DNA from: Croceitalea rosinachiae
Lineage (GTDB): Bacteria; Bacteroidota; Bacteroidia; Flavobacteriales; Flavobacteriaceae
Assembly (NCBI RefSeq): GCF_031846445.1
Contig: NZ_JAVRHR010000001.1
Span: forward strand, 310,001-374,000
Length of the DNA stretch: 64,000 nucleotides
Direction: 5' to 3'
The notes beneath the pieces were generated by a model. That model was not told the DNA's origin. It saw nothing but the letters and a program-made list of their open reading frames with translations, and made no database searches. Shown here piece after piece: positions 29,001 through 36,241 of this stretch (position 1 is the stretch's first letter; each line of letters begins with the position of its first letter). The position numbers and the translations under genes are program-made.

Positions 29001-29186
29001 ACTAAAGCCCACATACTTCAGAAAATCTCTTCTGTTCGTAGATGAAGCGGACAAATTTTCTTTGTCGCCCAAGAACTCATCAACAGGAATTGATTCTGTA
29101 AATTCATTCTGTTTTAGCGTCTCAACAATGGAATCGTTCGGTTTCAACTCCGCTTCACTCTTCCAATATTTTTTGTTTGATGCCAT
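26067..29186 (-). CDS. actB: Alternative Complex III subunit ActB, Tat-exported iron-sulfur protein
   Basis: Large periplasmic redox subunit (1039 residues) that fuses a molybdopterin-oxidoreductase-like domain to a ferredoxin-like B domain. A twin-arginine signal appears near residue 52 (NRRDFLKYVGFSTAAASLAA), preceded by a 50-residue extension typical of the variant-Tat group. Cys clusters lie in the C-terminal third: CTGCGACVIACHSENNVP, CQHCNHAPCETVCPVAA, CVGTRYCANNCPYKVRRF, and CSMCIQ with CSSACSNGAIVFG. These fit three 4Fe-4S clusters and one 3Fe-4S cluster. Known ActB proteins lack the molybdenum cofactor. It lies 28 bases after actA. Confidence 0.95.
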   Translation of the reverse strand: MASNKKYWKSEAELKPNDSIVETLKQNEFTESIPVDEFLGDKENLSASSTNRRDFLKYVGFSTAAASLAACEGPVKKSIPYVVQPESIVPGVANYYATSIADGFDFASILVKTREGRPIKIENNDRAKVNGGANARVNASVLSLYDSTRLQGPTFEGNPISWDDFDNRVKGGLKAAGNSGKQIALLTQTYASPSTKKLIEEFSAAYENVNHVVYDAISEDAALNAFEAAYGERAFADYDFEKAELIVSFGADFLGDWQGGGYDYGYSKGRVPNHGKMSRHIQFESNMSLTGANADTRVPMKPSQLKVALAKLYGKLNGSSIGGGSSEVDAYVEEAAKEIRKAGDNAVVVCGLNDQNAQAVVLAINTLLQSKAFDSEKPKYVRQGNASKVNKLVADMKAGRVGAVLIDGVNPAYSLPNAADFLEGLGKVGLAVSCSFNNDETAQASKYVAASSHYLEAWNDLEIKKGHFSLMQPTIRELFDTRQFQSCLLTWMESDKTYYDFLKENWSTSILNGASWNKALQDGVFAVASEVVEDDVVATTITTEDEEGLEIEAVPIASALRSLANSTSAPFELMLYSKVGMGNGQQASNPWLQEFPDPITRVSWDNYVTVSKEDAAELGLENENVANGGLDGSYANLTVDGAVVNNVPVIIQPGQAKGTLGISFGYGKKAGMKDEMQTGVNAFQLYKDFNNVQSVSITKAGGMHEFACVQLHNTLMGRGDIIKETTLEIFNTKDHHEWNPTPEVSLNHQEVAVTSADVDLWQEFDRSIGHHFNMSIDLNACTGCGACVIACHSENNVPVVGKEEVRKSRDMHWLRIDRYYSSEETFEGDNEKKENAKGWFTGEKKALGEMESPSANPQVAFQPVMCQHCNHAPCETVCPVAATAHSRQGQNHMAYNRCVGTRYCANNCPYKVRRFNWFLYNGNDEFDYNMNNDLGRMVLNPDVNVRSRGVMEKCSMCIQMTQKTILDAKREGRPITDGEFQTACSSACSNGAIVFGDINNKESKVAELKEDDRMYHLLEHVGTKPNVFYHVKVRNDNEA

Positions 29187-29214
29187 ATGCTTATTAAAAT
29201 ATCTTCATTAAATA

Positions 29215-30573
29215 TTAATAGTGGCACTTACCACATTCCAATCCTCCCATTTGAGCTGCAGTCAACTTCTCAACACCATACTTTTTCGAAAGCTCTTCAT
29301 GAATTTTTGTATAATAACCATTATCGGCTATCTGAACTTCAGTCTCTCTGTGACAATTGATACACCAACCCATGGTTAAAGGGGAGTACTGATACATAAC
29401 CTCCATTTCTTCCACCGGACCATGACAAGTTTGACATTCGATTTTACCTACCTCAACATGTTGTGAATGATTGAAATAGGCAAAATCTGGCAGATTATGA
29501 ATTCTTACCCATTCTACTGGTTGGGTTTCTCCTGTATATTTCTGGTTCTCTTCGTCCCAACCAACGGCCTTGTAAAGCTTTTTGATTTCCTTGGTATAAA
29601 ACTCATTGGTATAGCCATTCGCAAGATCTTCAGCGCTTGGACCTTCGGGATTACCTTGATATTCATAAATCGATTTGTGACAATTCATACAAACATTCAA
29701 CGAAGGAATACCTGAATGTTTTGAAACCCTCGCTGAAGAGTGACAATATTTACATTCTATTTTATTGTCACCAGCATGAACCTTATGAGAATAGTGGATT
29801 GGTTGAACCGGGGCATATCCCTGATCAATACCGATTTGAGACATCCAACTATATGCAAAATAAGCACTGCCTAATAACAAAACAATTACCGAACAAAAAA
29901 CCAAAAATTGATTTTGCACAAAAGCCTTCCAAATTGGAGTTCCCTTTTCTCCATCTGCCTTTACAACTTCAACGCCATTAGCTTCAGCAATCCTTCTTAA
30001 AGTATTGTTCACCAAAAACAGCATCACCACCAACAAAGCAAACACCAATGCCAATGCTCCTAAAATAATCTCATTTGAAATACCACCAGATGATTCGCCA
30101 CCCGATGTCGCGCTACCTGCAGCTGCATCTGGAACCACTGGAGCTGGAGCTGGAGCAGCAGTATATGCCAGAATATTATCTATATCAGCATTTGACAAAG
30201 TTGGAAAGGCCGTCATAGCAGCCTGATTATATTCGCTATAAATTTTGTTGGCATAAGCATCGCCAGACTTAATCATACCTGGACTATTCTTAATCCACGT
30301 ATAAAGCCATTCCTTATCCAAACCTTCATCTTCGGCCAAACGAGTCTTGACATTTCTTAAGGCCGGTCCGGTCATTTTTCGATCAAGCGCATGACAAGCA
30401 GCACAATTTTGATTGAAAAGCTGTTTACCAGCAGTTGCGTCGCCAGCCGAAGCAACAACATCTTCAGAAGTTTCTTCTTGAGCAATTACAGACGTTGATA
30501 AAAATGTTAGGAGTAATAGGAAACTAAGACCAAATACTTTTGAAAATTGAACGCGGCTAAAAACCTTTTTCAT
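29215..30573 (-). CDS. actA: Alternative Complex III subunit ActA: fused monoheme and pentaheme cytochrome c
   Basis: First gene of the respiratory operon. It has 452 residues with a signal peptide (LLLTFLSTSVIAQ) and six CxxCH heme sites: CAACH near residue 59, then CKYCH, CMNCH, CQTCH, CINCH and CGKCH. The first is a separate cytochrome c domain (about 35-140). A Pro/Ala/Ser-rich linker and membrane helices (IILGALALVFALLVVMLFLV and FLVFCSVIVLLLGSAYFAY) separate it from the pentaheme domain. The pentaheme part is the usual ActA, and the N-terminal monoheme domain is an addition. A candidate promoter with TACATTTG lies 28 bases upstream of the start. Confidence 0.95.
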   Translation of the reverse strand: MKKVFSRVQFSKVFGLSFLLLLTFLSTSVIAQEETSEDVVASAGDATAGKQLFNQNCAACHALDRKMTGPALRNVKTRLAEDEGLDKEWLYTWIKNSPGMIKSGDAYANKIYSEYNQAAMTAFPTLSNADIDNILAYTAAPAPAPVVPDAAAGSATSGGESSGGISNEIILGALALVFALLVVMLFLVNNTLRRIAEANGVEVVKADGEKGTPIWKAFVQNQFLVFCSVIVLLLGSAYFAYSWMSQIGIDQGYAPVQPIHYSHKVHAGDNKIECKYCHSSARVSKHSGIPSLNVCMNCHKSIYEYQGNPEGPSAEDLANGYTNEFYTKEIKKLYKAVGWDEENQKYTGETQPVEWVRIHNLPDFAYFNHSQHVEVGKIECQTCHGPVEEMEVMYQYSPLTMGWCINCHRETEVQIADNGYYTKIHEELSKKYGVEKLTAAQMGGLECGKCHY

Positions 30574-30600
30574 TTGTTACTTGTTATTTCTTAAAGCGGT

Positions 30601-30634
30601 CAAATGTAATTCGCAAATGAACTAAATCCATTGT
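30601..30634 (-). promoter_or_regulatory. Candidate promoter of the act-cox operon
   Basis: On the minus strand TACATTTG (30608-30601) exactly matches TAnnTTTG, 28 bases before the actA start. The upstream -33 element is weak (CAATGG at the expected distance), so the assignment rests on the -7 box. Confidence 0.45.
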
Positions 30635-30822
30635 CCATGCGCATTATCATAGTAACGCATTTGCTATCAGAATTTTGGCACGATAATTTCTTACTATAAT
30701 TGCGTAAGGAAACGGTGTCATACTCAAAATTGCTGTCAAAAATACGACACAGCAACCTTTTTTAAAATGTTAAGGGATTTATAATAACTAATTTATAACT
30801 ATTCTAAATAATGTATTTTTAT

Positions 30823-30851
30823 TTTGTTTAAAACTTAAAAAATTACATTTG
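30823..30851 (+). promoter_or_regulatory. Promoter of the SPOR-domain gene
   Basis: TTTG (30823-30826), 17-base spacer, TACATTTG (30844-30851): a full match to the Bacteroidota consensus, placing a transcription start near 30857, about 28 bases before the ATG at 30885. Confidence 0.75.
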
Positions 30852-30884
30852 TATAGTTTACACTAACACAGCATATTGACACCT

Positions 30885-31256
30885 ATGAGAACCCCTATAT
30901 ACATTATACTGCTATTGTTTTTTGTGCAAATTGTAAAAGCGCAAGATGGCACTATAAATATTAAACAAGACCCAAAAATCGATCAACTCGTTGAGGCCTA
31001 TAACACCGTTAATTCTAAAACAGAATTTTACCAAATCCAAGTTGGTTTTGGGAGTTATCAAAAGGCACAAAACCTTAAATCCAAAGTGGAAATAGATTTT
31101 CCGGGTTGGTATTCAAAAATCGAATTTCAAGAACCGACTTATAGGGTAAGACTAGGTAAATTTCGTGAAAAATTGGAAGCGGAACGTAAATTTATTGAAG
31201 TCAGAAAAAAGTATCCTGATGCAATGTTATTAAAACCAGAGAATAGCACGAAATAA
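30885..31256 (+). CDS. Small exported SPOR-domain protein
   Basis: A 123-residue protein with signal peptide MRTPIYIILLLFFVQIVKAQ, followed by a SPOR domain (about residues 45-118: FYQIQVGFGSYQKAQNL, YRVRLGKFREKLEAERKF). SPOR domains bind septal peptidoglycan stripped of stem peptides, so a periplasmic cell-wall or division role is likely, but the specific function is unknown. I choose ATG 30885 over a TTG three codons upstream because it gives a standard signal peptide and fits the promoter. It lies divergent from actA and converges on infB across a shared terminator. Confidence 0.85.
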   Translation: MRTPIYIILLLFFVQIVKAQDGTINIKQDPKIDQLVEAYNTVNSKTEFYQIQVGFGSYQKAQNLKSKVEIDFPGWYSKIEFQEPTYRVRLGKFREKLEAERKFIEVRKKYPDAMLLKPENSTK

Positions 31257-31274
31257 TCAAAAAAAAACTCCATC

Positions 31275-31306
31275 ATAAAAAATCCCGCATTAGTGGGATT
31301 TTTTAT
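31275..31306. terminator. Bidirectional terminator between the SPOR gene and infB
   Basis: Stem of 12 perfect pairs (ATAAAAAATCCC / GGGATTTTTTAT), extendable by a G-T and a C-G pair, with loop ATTA. A/T flanks give a U-tract in both directions, serving the convergent SPOR gene and infB. Confidence 0.87.
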
Positions 31307-31323
31307 GTTTTAGCTCAAAATTT

Positions 31324-34068
31324 TTATAGTTTTTTCTTTACAGCTACCTCTTGGAAAGCTTCAACCACATCATTAATTTTGATATCATTATAATTCTTGA
31401 CCTGTAGTCCACAATCATATCCCTTTGAAACTTCCTTAACGTCATCTTTAAATCGCTTTAATGATGACAATTCACCTGTAAAGATTACTACTCCATCACG
31501 AATCAAACGAATCTGAGAGTTTCTAAAGATTTTACCATTTTGCACCATACAACCTGCAATGGTTCCGATTTTAGAAATCTTAAAGGTTTCACGAATCTCA
31601 GCAGTACCTGTAATTTCTTCTTTCATTTCAGGAGACAACATTCCCTCCATTGCATCTTTCAAATCATTGATTGCGTCATAGATAATGGAATACATTCTAA
31701 TATCGATTTCTTCCTTATCAGCTATATCTCGAGCATTACCCATTGGCCTAACATTAAATCCGATAATAATCGCATCAGAGGCACTTGCCAATAACACATC
31801 AGATTCCGTTATTGCGCCAACCGCTTTATGAATGATATTCACTTGAATTTCGTCCGTAGAAAGTTTTTGGAACGAATCTGTTAAAGCTTCAACAGAACCA
31901 TCAACATCACCCTTAAGTATGATGTTCAATTCTTGGAAATCACCTAAGGCGATACGTCTTCCAATCTCATCAAGTGTAATATGTCGTTGTGTTCTTACAG
32001 ATTGTTCTCGTTGTAATTGAGAACGTTTGGCCGCAATTTGCTTGGCCTCTCTTTCATCATCAAGCACATTAAATTTGTCGCCTGCCTGTGGAGCTCCGTC
32101 CAAACCAAGAATTGATATTGGAGTTGCGGGTCCAGCTTTCTTAATACTTTTTCCGCGCTCATCTTGCATGGCCTTAACTTTACCGCTAGTTGTACCAGCC
32201 AATACATAATCACCAATTTGCAAGGTTCCTGCCTGAACTAAAATAGTACTTACATAACCACGCCCCTTATCAAGAAATGCTTCTACTACCGTTCCGTTTG
32301 CTAATTTATTAGGATTTGCTTTCAACTCTAACAATTCAGCTTCAAGCAACACTTTTTCTAAAAGATCTTTAATTCCATCACCTGTTTTGGCCGAAATATC
32401 ATGCGATTGTATTTTACCGCCCCAATCTTCAACCAAAAGATTCATTTGTGCTAAACCTTCTTTAATCTTATCTGGATTTGCCGTAGGTCTATCTATCTTA
32501 TTTATAGCAAACACAATTGGCACACCAGCTGCTTGTGCATGGCTAATAGCTTCTTTGGTCTGAGGCATAATATCGTCATCTGCGGCGATTACAATAATAG
32601 CGATATCAGTTACTTGGGCACCCCTTGCGCGCATCGCCGTAAACGCTTCGTGACCAGGTGTATCTAAAAAGGTCATTTTTTGGCCGTTTTCTAGAGTAAC
32701 ACCATAGGCGCCGATATGCTGTGTAATCCCTCCGCTTTCACCAGCAATTACATTCTCTTCTCGAATATAATCCAAAAGCGAAGTTTTACCATGGTCAACA
32801 TGACCCATGACTGTTACAATCGGAGCCCTAGATTTCAAATCTTCAGGAGCATCTTCATCTATTTCAATGGATTCTTCAATTTCAGCAGTTACAAACTCTA
32901 CCTCGTAACCAAATTCTTCAGCTACAATGGTCAAAGTTTCAGCATCTAACCGCTGGTTCATGGTTACCATCATGCCCAGTGACATGCAGGCTGATATAAT
33001 TTCAGTAGTGGTGACATTCATCATCGTGGCCACTTCGTTTGCAGTCACAAACTCGGTCACTTTTAACAACTTACTTTCAAGTTCTTGCTGTTCTAAATCT
33101 TTCTCTGTTTGCTGACGGTGTTGGTCTCTTTTATCACGACGGTATTTCGCCCCCTTACCCTTATTGCTTTTACCTTGAAGTTTTTCTAAGGTCTCACGAA
33201 CTTGTTTTTGTACTTCTTCTTCAGTAGGCTCTACTTTTGGGGTATTGGATCTTTGATTATTACCACCTCTTCTATTACCTGCAGCGGGGCCCGTGCCTCT
33301 TGGTCTGTTTCCAGAGCCGCCTGGTCCGCCTGGCTTACTTACAATACGTCTTCTACGCTTTTTTCTGTCAGCGGCCGCAGCATCATCTTTTTTCGGCTCT
33401 TCTTTTTTCTTCTTAGGCTTATTGAACTGTGCTAAGTCAATTTTATCTCCTGTTATCTTTGGCCCAGATAGTTTCTTATACTTTGTCTCAATAGTCTTGG
33501 GCACTTCAGTTGCTGCTTCAGCAACCTCTTCTTCAACAGCAGCAGCTTCTTTCTTAACCTCTTCTTTTACGGTCGGAACTTCAGTTTCAGCAATAGGTTC
33601 TACCTTTGGCTCTTCCTTTTTCTCTAACTTTTTAGGTACTGCCTCAACAGCTGGTTTTTCCACTTGTTTTTTAGGCTCTTCAACTTTCGCAACAGGTTTT
33701 TTGTTGTCCAAATCAATTTTGCCCACAGTTTTTGGACCAGAAAGTTCAGCCTTACCCTTTATAACTTCTGAGGCAGCTTGTCTACGTTCACGAGCTAATC
33801 TACGTTCCTCTTGCTCTCGCTCCATTTGAAGTCTGAGCTCTTCTTTTTCTTTCAGCTTCTCTTCCGCGACTTCTTTTGAAGCAACCTTTTTGCTTTTATC
33901 TGTTTGAAATTCATCCAACAGTACTTGATATACCTCATCAGTGATTTTGGTAGTGGGCCTTGCCTCAATATCGTGACCTTTTGCCACAAGATGATCCACA
34001 GCCCTATCAAGGGAGATGTTCAATTCCCTTAGAACTTTATTTAATCTTATTGTTGGGTTACCTGCCAT
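31324..34068 (-). CDS. infB: Translation initiation factor IF-2
   Basis: GTPase that places initiator fMet-tRNA on the 30S subunit and promotes subunit joining. Of 914 residues, about 1-50 form the IF2 N-terminal motif (IRLNKVLRELNISLDRAVDHLV). Residues about 60-330 are a charged Lys/Glu/Pro linker with a basic Arg/Gly patch. The GTPase domain begins near 415, with G1 GHVDHGKTS, G3 DTPGHEAFTAMR and G4 NKID. The beta-barrel and C-terminal domains follow. The long, poorly conserved linker explains the large antisense open frames on the plus strand. It lies 45 bases after nusA in the rimP-nusA-infB operon. Confidence 0.98.
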   Translation of the reverse strand: MAGNPTIRLNKVLRELNISLDRAVDHLVAKGHDIEARPTTKITDEVYQVLLDEFQTDKSKKVASKEVAEEKLKEKEELRLQMEREQEERRLARERRQAASEVIKGKAELSGPKTVGKIDLDNKKPVAKVEEPKKQVEKPAVEAVPKKLEKKEEPKVEPIAETEVPTVKEEVKKEAAAVEEEVAEAATEVPKTIETKYKKLSGPKITGDKIDLAQFNKPKKKKEEPKKDDAAAADRKKRRRRIVSKPGGPGGSGNRPRGTGPAAGNRRGGNNQRSNTPKVEPTEEEVQKQVRETLEKLQGKSNKGKGAKYRRDKRDQHRQQTEKDLEQQELESKLLKVTEFVTANEVATMMNVTTTEIISACMSLGMMVTMNQRLDAETLTIVAEEFGYEVEFVTAEIEESIEIDEDAPEDLKSRAPIVTVMGHVDHGKTSLLDYIREENVIAGESGGITQHIGAYGVTLENGQKMTFLDTPGHEAFTAMRARGAQVTDIAIIVIAADDDIMPQTKEAISHAQAAGVPIVFAINKIDRPTANPDKIKEGLAQMNLLVEDWGGKIQSHDISAKTGDGIKDLLEKVLLEAELLELKANPNKLANGTVVEAFLDKGRGYVSTILVQAGTLQIGDYVLAGTTSGKVKAMQDERGKSIKKAGPATPISILGLDGAPQAGDKFNVLDDEREAKQIAAKRSQLQREQSVRTQRHITLDEIGRRIALGDFQELNIILKGDVDGSVEALTDSFQKLSTDEIQVNIIHKAVGAITESDVLLASASDAIIIGFNVRPMGNARDIADKEEIDIRMYSIIYDAINDLKDAMEGMLSPEMKEEITGTAEIRETFKISKIGTIAGCMVQNGKIFRNSQIRLIRDGVVIFTGELSSLKRFKDDVKEVSKGYDCGLQVKNYNDIKINDVVEAFQEVAVKKKL

Positions 34069-34113
34069 AAAAAAACTTTGCTATCCCTTTAATTTTCGGT
34101 GCTAATATATAGT

Positions 34114-35346
34114 TTAATCTTCAAATTCTTCTTTGAGAATGCGAACAACCTCTTTAACCGTTTCTTCTTCTAAATCGGTACGTTTTATCAAGTCAGCTAC
34201 ATCTTGTTCTAAAACACTTCGTGCTGTATCTAAACCTATTTTCTTAAATTCTTCAATAATCCACGCATCTATTTCATCAGAAAACTCTGTTAACTCAACA
34301 TCTTCTTCAACTCCTTCACGGAACACATCAATCTCATAACCAGTTAATTGACCCGCCAATCTGATATTATGCCCTCCTCGACCAATTGCCTTTGAAACTT
34401 CCTCTGGCTTTAGATATACTTGGGCGGTCATCTTTTCATCATTCAGTTTTACCGAAGAAACACGTGCTGGACTCAATGCCCTGGTCACCATCAACTGTGG
34501 ATTTCCTGTCCAATTGATTACATCAATATTTTCATTGCCTAATTCACGAACAATCCCATGAATACGTGAACCTTTCATACCTACACATGCACCCACAGGG
34601 TCAATACGATCGTCATAAGAATCAACTGCGACCTTAGCCTTTTCACCAGGAATACGGACAGCTTTCTTAATAGTAATCAATCCATCAAAAACCTCGGGGA
34701 TCTCTTGAAAAAACAGTTGCTCTAAAAACTTAGGTGCGGTTCTCGACATAATAATAGAAGGCTTATTTCCCTTCAAATCTACACTCTCTATAATTCCGCG
34801 AACATTGTCACCCTTTCTAAAGAAATCAGAAGGAATTTGCTTGTCTTTAGGCATAATGATTTCGTTGCCTTCATCATCTAATAAAATAATTGCCTTATGA
34901 CGGATATGATGTACCTCAGCGGTGTAGATTTCACCTTCTAAATCTTTAAACTGCTTATAAATTGTTGTATTATCATGTTCGTGGATTTTAGAAATCAAGT
35001 TTTGGCGCAAAGCTAAAATAGCACGTCTTCCCAAATCCATCAATTTTACTTCTTCAGAAACATCTTCCCCAACTTCAAAATCGGGCTCAATCTTTCTTGC
35101 TTCAGATAAAGAAATTTCTTCGTTAGGCTCTTCTACCTCACCATCTTCAACAACAATTCTGTTCCTCCAAATTTCTAAATCACCTTTATCTGGGTTGATA
35201 ATGATGTCAAAATTCTCATCAGAACCAAACTTTTTCTTCAACGCATTCCTAAATACGTCTTCTAAAATTGCCATTAAGGTTACCCTATCAATAAACTTAT
35301 CATCCTTAAATTCTGAAAAGGATTCAATAAGCGCCATGTTTTCCAT
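34114..35346 (-). CDS. nusA: Transcription termination/antitermination factor NusA
   Basis: RNA polymerase-associated factor controlling pausing, termination and antitermination. The 410 residues comprise an N-terminal polymerase-binding domain (about 1-125, MENMALIESFSEFKDDK), an S1 domain (about 130-200, GEIYTAEVHHIRHKAII), and two KH domains with GxxG loops (CVGMKGSRIHGIVREL and AIGRGGHNIRLAGQLTG). A short acidic C-terminus replaces the repeats seen in proteobacteria, which is usual in this phylum. Start ATG at 35346, 12 bases after rimP. Confidence 0.97.
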   Translation of the reverse strand: MENMALIESFSEFKDDKFIDRVTLMAILEDVFRNALKKKFGSDENFDIIINPDKGDLEIWRNRIVVEDGEVEEPNEEISLSEARKIEPDFEVGEDVSEEVKLMDLGRRAILALRQNLISKIHEHDNTTIYKQFKDLEGEIYTAEVHHIRHKAIILLDDEGNEIIMPKDKQIPSDFFRKGDNVRGIIESVDLKGNKPSIIMSRTAPKFLEQLFFQEIPEVFDGLITIKKAVRIPGEKAKVAVDSYDDRIDPVGACVGMKGSRIHGIVRELGNENIDVINWTGNPQLMVTRALSPARVSSVKLNDEKMTAQVYLKPEEVSKAIGRGGHNIRLAGQLTGYEIDVFREGVEEDVELTEFSDEIDAWIIEEFKKIGLDTARSVLEQDVADLIKRTDLEEETVKEVVRILKEEFED

Positions 35347-35358
35347 TGTGGTCTACAT

Positions 35359-35820
35359 TTAAAATTTTAATATAACTTTTGCTTCTTTAATATCAGAAAA
35401 CGCAATTTCTTGTTTTTTCTGAACGGTATGCTTTCCTTTACCAATCGGCTTGGGCTCTCTCGCCTTCCATTCTAAAATTATCTCCTCTTCACCAGCAGCG
35501 GTCAAATATCCTTCAAACTTTTCCGTCTCAGTTTTAACAGATATCGTCCTACCAATATTCTTTTTATACTGCCTTGGCAATACTAATGGAGTAGTTGCAC
35601 CTGCCGATGTCACCTCTAATGAAAAATCTTCTTCTTCACGATCAAGATTATGTTCAATGGCACGACTAATATCCATACAATCTTTCAGGTTTATGCCTTC
35701 ATCGCCATCTAAAACAACCCTTATTTTATTACCAGAATCAACCATAAAGTCTATTAAAAACAAATCTTTACGCTGCCCTAATGCCCCATTCAAAAGCTTG
35801 GTTACCTTTTCCTTAAACAT
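35359..35820 (-). CDS. rimP: Ribosome maturation factor RimP
   Basis: Assists assembly of the 30S subunit. The 153 residues have the family's two-domain form. In the N-terminal half, FLIDFMVDSGNKIRVVLDGDEGINLKDCMDIS-like sequence includes the conserved VVLDGDEGI and the acidic Asp pair, and LEVTSAGATTPL matches the family's EVSSPG region. The C-terminal Sm-like barrel is at about 85-153. It is the first gene of rimP-nusA-infB, with 12 bases to nusA. Start ATG at 35820. Just upstream, a terminator isolates it from the tRNA-Gln transcript. Confidence 0.95.
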   Translation of the reverse strand: MFKEKVTKLLNGALGQRKDLFLIDFMVDSGNKIRVVLDGDEGINLKDCMDISRAIEHNLDREEEDFSLEVTSAGATTPLVLPRQYKKNIGRTISVKTETEKFEGYLTAAGEEEIILEWKAREPKPIGKGKHTVQKKQEIAFSDIKEAKVILKF

Positions 35821-35837
35821 AAATCCAAGTAATAAAA

Positions 35838-35859
35838 GAGGGGACTATTAAGTCCCCTC
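35838..35859 (-). terminator. Terminator of the tRNA-Gln transcript
   Basis: Perfect 9-bp stem GAGGGGACT / AGTCCCCTC with a 4-base loop. On the minus strand it is followed by TTTTATT. It lies between tRNA-Gln and rimP. Confidence 0.72.
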
Positions 35860-35976
35860 ATGAATACCAAATATCCGTTCAGTGGTGCAAATATACGATA
35901 ATTCTATTGTTTGCAAAATTGAACGTTAAACAAAAAATTCCAACCGAAAATGGTCAGAATTTTTATTTGAATTTTG

Positions 35977-36048
35977 TTGGCCCACAAGGACTCGAACCTT
36001 GAATGACGGTACCAAAAACCGGAGTGTTGCCAATTACACCATGGGCCA
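35977..36048 (-). tRNA. tRNA-Gln (anticodon TTG)
   Basis: 72-nt cloverleaf on the minus strand: acceptor TGGCCCA/TGGGCCA with discriminator A, D stem GTGT/ACAC, anticodon arm CCGGT-TTTTGGT-ACCGT with anticodon TTG (36015-36013), and T arm CAAGG-TTCGAGT-CCTTG. The 3' CCA is not encoded. One C-T mismatch closes the anticodon stem. It is a single gene, not part of a cluster. Confidence 0.95.
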
Positions 36049-36241
36049 ATTTAAACTAGAACAAAATTAACATTCCGTTTTAGGAGGTGCAAATTTAAAA
36101 CAAACTTTTGTATCACCCAATAAATTTTGCCATAATCATAGTCAAAAACTATAGGCAAACGCTGTTAAAGGTTTTTAAAAAATGGGTATGCTTCTCTGTT
36201 TTATTTGGTAAATTCGCCCCAATCAGTAAAGCACGTATTTG

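Noticed and set aside
33293..33829. Plus-strand open frame of 178 codons rich in Ser, Ala and Phe
   Set aside because: It is the antisense of the Lys/Glu/Ala linker of infB; the low-complexity coding sequence leaves the opposite strand open. Composition is unlike a real protein.
35450..35851. Plus-strand open frame of 133 codons
   Set aside because: Antisense to rimP; no recognisable motifs.
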